A stretch of 47,413 nt of DNA. Source: UBA1067 sp050874585. GTDB taxonomy: Bacteria; Verrucomicrobiota; Kiritimatiellia; RFP12; UBA1067. Below, piece after piece: positions 41,506 through 47,413 of the stretch. Made by a program: the position numbers and the translations under genes. Under the pieces are notes generated by a model. It saw nothing but the letters and a program-made list of their open reading frames with translations, made no database searches and was not told the DNA's origin. The stretch's first letter is position 1, and each line of letters starts with the position of its first letter. The DNA lies in NCBI GenBank assembly GCA_050874585.1, contig JBNMKZ010000013.1:1-47413 (forward strand), given 5' to 3'.

Positions 41506-41964
41506 ATGACAGAGAATTCCGCAGAAACGGCCCTGAGGCCGACCTTGAAATACCGCGTCGTTGAGGGACGAAGCCCTGGCGGTTTAGGTGTCATCCGTCG
41601 GCCGCAGGTCGTCGAAAGCGAGACGTATGGCGAGGCGGAACTCGTCGAGTATGCGTTGAAGTACGGGTACGTGCGCGGACGCACGGCGGACATCTGCGGC
41701 ATTCTCGACGGACTTTTGGAGGCGATGCAACGGCTTGGCGCGGAGGGCAGGACCGTCTACCTGAAGGACTTCCTGCGCATTCGCGGCGTTTTGACGGGGA
41801 CGGTGGACGCGTCGGGCAGGCTGACGGAAAGGAACGCCTACTGCGTCCGGATTGCGCCGTTCAGGGAGCTGAAGCGCCGCGTCGACGCCTTCGACTGGGT
41901 GCAGGTGGATGGGCGGGGAAACCCCGTCAGGCCCGGCGGCAGCAATTCCTCTAATAAGGACTAA
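41506..41964 (+). CDS. HU/IHF-like DNA-binding protein
   Basis: This 152-residue protein resembles the HU-like DNA-binding proteins of Bacteroidetes and related groups. The core, about 35-115, contains YGEAELVEYALKYGYVRGRT, then EGRTVYLKDFLRIRGVLTG and a following arm-like stretch. An N-terminal extension (LKYRVVEGRS) and a C-terminal tail rich in Gly, Ser and Asn lie outside the core. Such proteins are thought to be nucleoid-associated or regulatory; the identity here is moderately sure. It has its own promoter downstream of palindrome array 3. The next gene begins 21 bases after its stop and in the same reading frame. Confidence 0.6.
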   Translation: MTENSAETALRPTLKYRVVEGRSPGGLGVIRRPQVVESETYGEAELVEYALKYGYVRGRTADICGILDGLLEAMQRLGAEGRTVYLKDFLRIRGVLTGTVDASGRLTERNAYCVRIAPFRELKRRVDAFDWVQVDGRGNPVRPGGSNSSNKD

Positions 41965-41985
41965 AGGGTTCTTGCGCCCGTATCC

Positions 41986-44900
41986 ATGCGCGGGGTTCTT
42001 CCATCCTTCCTGACGGTGGCGGGGCGCGCGGGCGTCGCGGCGCTTGCGCTCGCCCTCGTCCTGCACGGCTCAACGAAGCGTCCGCCCGTGCGCCATTCCG
42101 CCGCGCCTGTCGCGGCACGGACGCTGACGGACGGCGACTTTGCGCGGGGGTTCGTGATGTGCCGCGTTGGCACGGGTGAGGCGCACGACTTCGCGCCCCC
42201 GTCCAATGCGACCGCCGTCGCCGACTGGCGGGCCTTCGGCGCGGCGGAGGACTGGGGCTACCTCGCGTTCACGAACCAGGCGTTTCGCGTCGGCACGAAT
42301 GACATCAATCGCTTCCGTCTGTTCTCGTCGGGGAAGGTCGGTACGCTTGCGGGCGACTGGCTTGCGCCGCTTGCCGCGCCTCTCGGCATCGTGCCGGAGG
42401 CGAACTGGGGCCTGCTCGGCGAAACTGCCGCGCCGAGCGAGGTGTGGTACGCGGCGACGCCGCAGGACTCGCTCGTCGTCACGTGGCGGAACGCGCTCCT
42501 CGACCGCCGCGCCGACTCGCCTGTCTCGTTCCAGGCGGAATTCAAGCCCGATGGGCAGTTCGTCTACCGCTACGATCTCTCGCGGCTCGCCGCCGTCACC
42601 AATGTCCTCATTGGCGCGTCCCTCGCCGGGGGCGCGTGGACGACCAATGCGCTTGCGGCAGATGTTACCTCGCTGGCGTTCTATCCACTGGCGGAAGGGG
42701 ATCGGTTCAATCAGGACCCGGACGGCGACGGGCTTTCCACGGAAGACGAGTTCTTCCGCTACGGCACGGACCCGCATCTGCCGGACACCGACTTCGACGG
42801 AATCCCCGACGGCGACGAGGTCGCCCTCGGTACGAACCCCCTCGTCCGCGATACGGACGGGGATGGGCTGGTGGACGGCTCCGATCCCGATCCGCTCGTC
42901 CCGACTCCGTTCGCCGACCTCGACGGCGACGGCGTCCCCGATGTGTACGAGGTCCTTCGGTTCGGCGGAACGAATGCCGTGGACTCCGCCGACGAACGCG
43001 GCGCGAACGGTTTCACCGTCGGGCTTTCGCTTGCGGCGGGACTGAATCCGGTGGACGGCGCGGCGGAGGCGTTTATGTCCACGAACCATGTGGCGGCGTG
43101 GAAGGTGACGGATGGTTTCGCCGCGCAGGGCCTCGCGGGAACGGATGTCGTCTACGAGCGGACATTCCGCATCGCCCGCAGTGGCGGTTGGGAGCAGTAC
43201 TTCGTCTCGTCAAGGTCCGACCGCGCCGGGGCGTGGCGGCTTGAGGGCCTTGCGCTCGACTGGGAGGACTCCGGGGGCGCGTCGGGGTCGGCGACGGCCT
43301 CGCCCGCCGGGGACAGCCTGTACCTGCCCGTCTCGACGAACGGCCCGGCATTTCTGACGGTCCGCCTCCGCCGGACGGCGGGCGATGTCGCCTGCCGTAC
43401 GCCGCTTTACCTGCTCGCCCATTCGCCCGGCGTCGAGGTCGCGGGTGCGCGGCGGATTGCGACCTCCAACGCCGTGTGGACGGTGGCGACGATCGGGGAG
43501 GCGACGACATTCCCCGTTTTCATCGACCGCACGGATCGTCCGTGCAGGGCCGCGCTCCACCCGATGGAGACGGCGGCGGAGTTCACCGCGAACGGCGGAT
43601 TGCTTTGCATCCGGGGCGACGGGACGTTGATCGCATCCGCGCCCGGTGTCTACCCGATGCCGACTGTGGACCTGTCGTCGCCGGCCCGGCCCGTTTTGCG
43701 CGGGAGGCATCTCGCCCCCCCACAGCCCTCCATGACGAACGCCTGCCGGCTTGCGCTCCTCGCGCCCCGCATCACCTACGGCAGGGGACATCACGCGGAC
43801 GGTTCCGGCCTCGGCTACGATCCGCAGTCCGGGAGCTACTACGAGACATACGAGTACCCGCTTGACTCCGGGTGCCTGTGGCGGTCGTTCCATTCCGACG
43901 CGTCGGGCGGCTACGTGTGCGACTGCCGGCCGGCGCTTTCGCCGGGGTTCGACTGCGATGCCTGTTCCGACATGACGACCGGCATCACCGTGGACGGCGA
44001 GACGGCGACCGGCACGATTTCGGTCGGCGGTGTCGAGGTGTGGCGCGGCACCGCGGAGCACGACGTCTCGACGGGAGGCGGTGGCCCGTCCGAGACGAGA
44101 CTGCTCTCGGATGACGGTTGCGATGACTGCGGCGGCTGTGAGGAAGGCAACTGCGATGCGCTGGAAGGCGCGGACTTGGGTTCGCTCAAGTTCCGCATCC
44201 CGCTCGGTGTTCCGCGTCGGGGACAGGTGAGCGGTTTCGCGTGGTTCAGGGCGGAGGGACCGTTCACTGTCGGAATCGACACGCTGCAGGTCCTCTCCCG
44301 CCGCGATGCAGGCGTCACCGACTCGACCTCCGGCGGCGTGCGGACCATCGCCTGCGGCGACAGCCGCGGGCGGACGCTCGTCCTCGCGCCCACCGGGAGC
44401 GGCATCCGCGTCGTCGTCACCGACACCGCGTCCGGTTCGCTGGAGCACACGTGGGAGCTGACGAATGTCAACGGCTCCTCTTCGCGGATTCGCCTCCGGA
44501 AGGTCAGCCGCCTTGGGAACACGATGGGCGATGAGACCTACATCTGCGACGGCGGCGGCTGGACGAGGTTCGACAACGTGTCGCGGTCCTCCGAGGAGCT
44601 CGTCATAGACGATTCGCTGAACGCGGACGGCACGAGGCGCGAGGAGCGGATTGTCCGCGACGCGGCGGGCGTGGTCCTCTCGCACACGATCAGCGAGTCG
44701 CGGCGGTTCGGCTCGTTCGCCAGCGCCGTCCTGCGGCAGACCCGCTACGCCGAGAGGGGCTGGGACGGGCATTGGGACGAGTCCTTCGCGTCCTACTACA
44801 CGGACGGAGATAACCCGAGGCGCAACGGAAGCGTCCGCCTTGAGTGGGGCAATGCCCGCGCCTGGCGGTTCCGTGCCTACGACGCGGAAGGCCGCGCCAT

Positions 44901-47413
44901 CCTGACGCTCGACCAGCACGAGGGCTCGGAATGTCCGGAGGCGTTCCTCCAGGGCCTGACGGCGGATTCGTTCGATGGTGCCGCCGATGCGCTTGCCTGG
45001 CTGAAGGGCCAGCCCTTTACGGCAATCGCCACGGTCTGCGACTACGCGCCGCTTGCGGGCGATGCCGCCGCAGCCGCCGATGCCGACAGGGTGCGCACCG
45101 AGTCGCGCTACCTCGTGAGCGGCGGGTCCGTCACGCTCGTCGGGCGGACGTGGACGCGCTACACGCACGGCGCGGCGGACGGCCATGCGACGGTGACGGT
45201 CGAGACCACGGCGGCGGGTGCGCAGGACGCCGCGATCGGCGACCCCCGCAACGCCGTCGCCGTCGAGACGCGCTACGACGGAGACGCCGCAGGCGTTCCG
45301 CTCGTCCTGCGCGGCGAGGTCGTGTCCGCCACCGACGCGGACGGCATCACGACCGAACGCGCCCATTCGACTTCCGGCGGCATCGTGTCCTGCACGGCCC
45401 GGAAGTCCCGCGGGACCCATGCCCACCCGGTGGCGACCGTCGCCGAGCGCGACGCCACCTACGGCAATCTCCTGCGCGAGTGGAGCGTCCACGCGGCGAG
45501 CGGCACGGCCTTCGGCGGGCGGCAATACCTCTACGACGACAGGAACCGCCTGCGTGCGACCCTCTACGCCGACGGCTCGTCCTCGACGAACGCCTACTCG
45601 TGCTGCCGCCTGCTCTGGAGCCGGGACCGCACCGGGCGCAGGGTCCTGCGCAGTGCGGTGACGGGCGAGGACCACCTCTACTGGGCGACGGAGGAGGTGT
45701 CGCTGGCCCGGCTTCCGCACGACAACCTGTACATCCCGTACGGTTCGTCGCGGTTCGTGGACGACCACTACCGGGTCACGCAGCACTTCATGGACGCGCT
45801 CGGGCGGGAGACGAACACCACGGTCCGCGTCGCCCGGGAGCCGGGGTGCGCGACGAATCACGCCTATGTGCTCAACAGGGGGTGGCGCACGGCCGAAACC
45901 ACCGCCTATCCCCACGGCACGTCCGACTACGCGGTGTCGACGGACGTGCGCGGCAACGTGACGACGACGATCCGCCGCGCCTACGCCGACCGGGAGGTCG
46001 TCGAGACCGCCGGGACGAACGGGACCACCACCGCCACCGCCTACCGGAACGGCGCGACGGTCCTGCGCGAGGAATGGCCGGACGGGAAGTGGAGGGAGAC
46101 CGCGACCTCAAGTTCATACGATGCGAACGGGTGCCGGGTGGACGCGGTCACCGTCACGGCCTCCGACCACGGCGCCGTCACGCTGCGGACGACCCGCCGC
46201 GACTTCCTCGGCCGCACGGTGCGCGAGACGACCCCGGCCTCCGACGTCGCCTACGCGTACGACGGGGCGGGCTCGCGCGTCCTGACGGCGACCGACTCCG
46301 TCTCCGGCGGGATCGTCACCCGTCTCTACAACGCCCTGGGCGAGGCAGTCGGCCAGGCGAGGGACGGCGTCGCGTCCGTTTCCGAGACGGATTACGAGGT
46401 CGGGTCGAACGCCCTCTGGCGCGTGTCCTCGCAGGTCGTCTCCGGCTCCGTCACGAACGCCTCGTCCGTCGTGAGGGAGCGCCTGACCGGCCTTTCCGAC
46501 GAGCTGCGCGGCGAGACGGAACTGTGGCGGAACGGCGCGCGCGTGCTCCACGTGCGCACCTCCTTCGCCGCGACGAACGCCGTGCTGACGGAGGTCTCCG
46601 AGTCGGCGACGGCCGGGACGACGGTCACGCGGAGCAGGTTCGGAATCGTCTACGAGACAACGACGCCCGCCGGCACGGCGAGGAGCTTCTTCGACCCGTA
46701 CGGCCGCGTGTTCTACACCGAGAGGGACGGGCGCAGCGTCGACTGGACCGGACGCGACGACGTCGGCGACGTCGTGGAGTACGACACGTTCCACGCCCGG
46801 GGCGACAATGTATACGCCGAGTTCTACGGCTACGACTCGTCCGGCAACCGAATCGTCGCGACGAACGCGCTCGGCGCGGTGACGGTCTGCGCCTACGACG
46901 CCGCGGGCCGCCCGGTGGAATCCGGCGGGGCGGCCTATCCCGTGCGCCACGGCTACGACGCCGCCGGGCGGCGCACCTCGCTCTCGACGACGCGGGACGG
47001 CGCGGCGTGGGATGCGACCGGTTGGACGTTCGACCCCGCGACTGGCTTCCGCACGGCCAAGACGTACGCCGACGGAACGGCGGTCGCCTACTCTTACACG
47101 CCCGACGGGCTTCCGCTGCGCGAGACGCGGCCGAGCGGCGAGTGGCGCGAGAACGTCTACGATTCTGCGCGGCGGATTGTCGGCACCGTTTCGAGCGACG
47201 AAGCGCTGGATGCCGCCATGACGCGGGACGAATTTGGTAATGTCACATCTGAATCGAACGCTGTTTCTTATCTGACATACGCCCTTGACGACCACGGCAA
47301 CGTGACGAACGAGGTGCAGACGGTTGACGGGGTTTCGGTATCGTTCCTTCGCGAATTCGACCCCTATGGACGGCCTGCGCAATTTGCCCGCATCGGCGGC
47401 GGGCAAATGCTCA
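41986..47413 (+). CDS. Giant RHS/YD-repeat surface protein, 3' end beyond the window
   Basis: An uninterrupted frame of more than 1809 codons runs from 41986 off the right edge. It starts with an export signal (VAGRAGVAALALALVLHG). Residues about 242-330 are calcium-binding thrombospondin-3-type repeats (DPDGDGLSTEDE, DTDFDGIPDGDE, DTDGDGLVDGSDPDP, DLDGDGVPD). A cysteine-rich stretch follows (CDCRPALSPGFDCDAC near 645, CDDCGGCEEGNC near 712). From about residue 1150 on, YD/RHS repeats dominate (YDDRNRLRATLYADG, YAYDGAGSRVLTATD, YDAAGRPVESGG, YDAAGRRTSLSTT). Such shells can carry a C-terminal toxin, which would lie outside the window. No good ribosome-binding site precedes the ATG; expression may depend on coupling to the HU-like gene. 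Confidence 0.85.
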   Translation, partial: MRGVLPSFLTVAGRAGVAALALALVLHGSTKRPPVRHSAAPVAARTLTDGDFARGFVMCRVGTGEAHDFAPPSNATAVADWRAFGAAEDWGYLAFTNQAFRVGTNDINRFRLFSSGKVGTLAGDWLAPLAAPLGIVPEANWGLLGETAAPSEVWYAATPQDSLVVTWRNALLDRRADSPVSFQAEFKPDGQFVYRYDLSRLAAVTNVLIGASLAGGAWTTNALAADVTSLAFYPLAEGDRFNQDPDGDGLSTEDEFFRYGTDPHLPDTDFDGIPDGDEVALGTNPLVRDTDGDGLVDGSDPDPLVPTPFADLDGDGVPDVYEVLRFGGTNAVDSADERGANGFTVGLSLAAGLNPVDGAAEAFMSTNHVAAWKVTDGFAAQGLAGTDVVYERTFRIARSGGWEQYFVSSRSDRAGAWRLEGLALDWEDSGGASGSATASPAGDSLYLPVSTNGPAFLTVRLRRTAGDVACRTPLYLLAHSPGVEVAGARRIATSNAVWTVATIGEATTFPVFIDRTDRPCRAALHPMETAAEFTANGGLLCIRGDGTLIASAPGVYPMPTVDLSSPARPVLRGRHLAPPQPSMTNACRLALLAPRITYGRGHHADGSGLGYDPQSGSYYETYEYPLDSGCLWRSFHSDASGGYVCDCRPALSPGFDCDACSDMTTGITVDGETATGTISVGGVEVWRGTAEHDVSTGGGGPSETRLLSDDGCDDCGGCEEGNCDALEGADLGSLKFRIPLGVPRRGQVSGFAWFRAEGPFTVGIDTLQVLSRRDAGVTDSTSGGVRTIACGDSRGRTLVLAPTGSGIRVVVTDTASGSLEHTWELTNVNGSSSRIRLRKVSRLGNTMGDETYICDGGGWTRFDNVSRSSEELVIDDSLNADGTRREERIVRDAAGVVLSHTISESRRFGSFASAVLRQTRYAERGWDGHWDESFASYYTDGDNPRRNGSVRLEWGNARAWRFRAYDAEGRAILTLDQHEGSECPEAFLQGLTADSFDGAADALAWLKGQPFTAIATVCDYAPLAGDAAAAADADRVRTESRYLVSGGSVTLVGRTWTRYTHGAADGHATVTVETTAAGAQDAAIGDPRNAVAVETRYDGDAAGVPLVLRGEVVSATDADGITTERAHSTSGGIVSCTARKSRGTHAHPVATVAERDATYGNLLREWSVHAASGTAFGGRQYLYDDRNRLRATLYADGSSSTNAYSCCRLLWSRDRTGRRVLRSAVTGEDHLYWATEEVSLARLPHDNLYIPYGSSRFVDDHYRVTQHFMDALGRETNTTVRVAREPGCATNHAYVLNRGWRTAETTAYPHGTSDYAVSTDVRGNVTTTIRRAYADREVVETAGTNGTTTATAYRNGATVLREEWPDGKWRETATSSSYDANGCRVDAVTVTASDHGAVTLRTTRRDFLGRTVRETTPASDVAYAYDGAGSRVLTATDSVSGGIVTRLYNALGEAVGQARDGVASVSETDYEVGSNALWRVSSQVVSGSVTNASSVVRERLTGLSDELRGETELWRNGARVLHVRTSFAATNAVLTEVSESATAGTTVTRSRFGIVYETTTPAGTARSFFDPYGRVFYTERDGRSVDWTGRDDVGDVVEYDTFHARGDNVYAEFYGYDSSGNRIVATNALGAVTVCAYDAAGRPVESGGAAYPVRHGYDAAGRRTSLSTTRDGAAWDATGWTFDPATGFRTAKTYADGTAVAYSYTPDGLPLRETRPSGEWRENVYDSARRIVGTVSSDEALDAAMTRDEFGNVTSESNAVSYLTYALDDHGNVTNEVQTVDGVSVSFLREFDPYGRPAQFARIGGGQML

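Noticed and set aside
43210..45915. A 901-codon open frame on the minus strand
   Set aside because: It is antisense to the RHS gene. The RHS frame gives recognisable TSP3 and YD repeats, while the antisense product is arginine/proline/glycine-rich with no domain; such frames are expected in GC-rich coding DNA.
44844..47240. A 798-codon plus-strand frame
   Set aside because: Its product is extremely arginine-rich and lies in another frame of the RHS gene, which runs unbroken through the same bases.

Overview
The window looks like a chromosomal piece of a moderately high-GC, Gram-negative-type bacterium of the PVC group, most likely a host- or gut-associated member of Kiritimatiellota. This is inferred from gene content, not proven. 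The clues are a GldA/GldF/GldG-like ABC system with a DUF4340 partner, several very large secreted beta-strand proteins with autotransporter-associated-repeat features, BspA-like leucine-rich proteins, single-chain (eukaryote-type) glycyl-tRNA synthetase, a pyrophosphate-type phosphofructokinase, and an HU-like protein next to a giant RHS/YD protein. Nearly every promoter I could find is of extended -10 type (TG[GC]TAWAAT or close to it).

Layout: (1) 1-952 is non-coding and packed with dispersed and palindromic repeats plus a 23-bp-period palindrome array. (2) 953-5276 is a three-gene operon for a GldA/FG-like ABC exporter and a DUF4340 protein, closed by a good terminator. (3) 5568-10610 holds two tandemly duplicated secreted BspA-like proteins. 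(4) 10611-11129 has a strong promoter followed by a possible structured RNA. (5) 11130-14387 encodes a large SNF2-type helicase with a PLD-like N-terminus, cut off from any partner genes by dispersed repeats. (6) 14860-16935 holds dapB and a GH20-like hexosaminidase. (7) 17226-31489 is a block of four secreted proteins: three giant paralogous beta-helix proteins, one with a 12-G tract near its start and one fused to a glycosidase-like module, then a stand-alone version of that module. (8) 31490-33010 is a second repeat-rich non-coding region with a 62-bp near-perfect palindrome and the largest palindrome array. (9) 33011-38058 is a housekeeping operon, glyS-ribH-pfp-mazG-ispH. (10) 38094-41084 (minus strand) is a secreted clan GH-A glycosidase. 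(11) 41506 to the window end holds an HU-like gene and a giant RHS/YD-repeat gene that runs off the window.

The accessory genes suggest a surface lifestyle based on glycan capture and degradation: beta-helix and LRR surface proteins, exported glycosidases and a cytosolic GH20. At least one surface protein may be phase-variable. The most unusual signal is a shared non-coding architecture. Three intergenic arrays of short perfect palindromes lie at 721-802, 32477-32618 and 41316-41373. Each array has its own palindrome (TTGCGCAA, ATGCGCAT or TTACTGGGCAGTAA), but all repeat every 22-23 bp, slightly over two helical turns. Two of them end about 95-100 bp upstream of an extended -10 promoter. I know of no described element class matching this. 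A mosaic dispersed-repeat family also occupies most operon boundaries, and two 98%-identical direct copies (1-130 and 32222-32351) bracket 32 kb containing most of the accessory genes.
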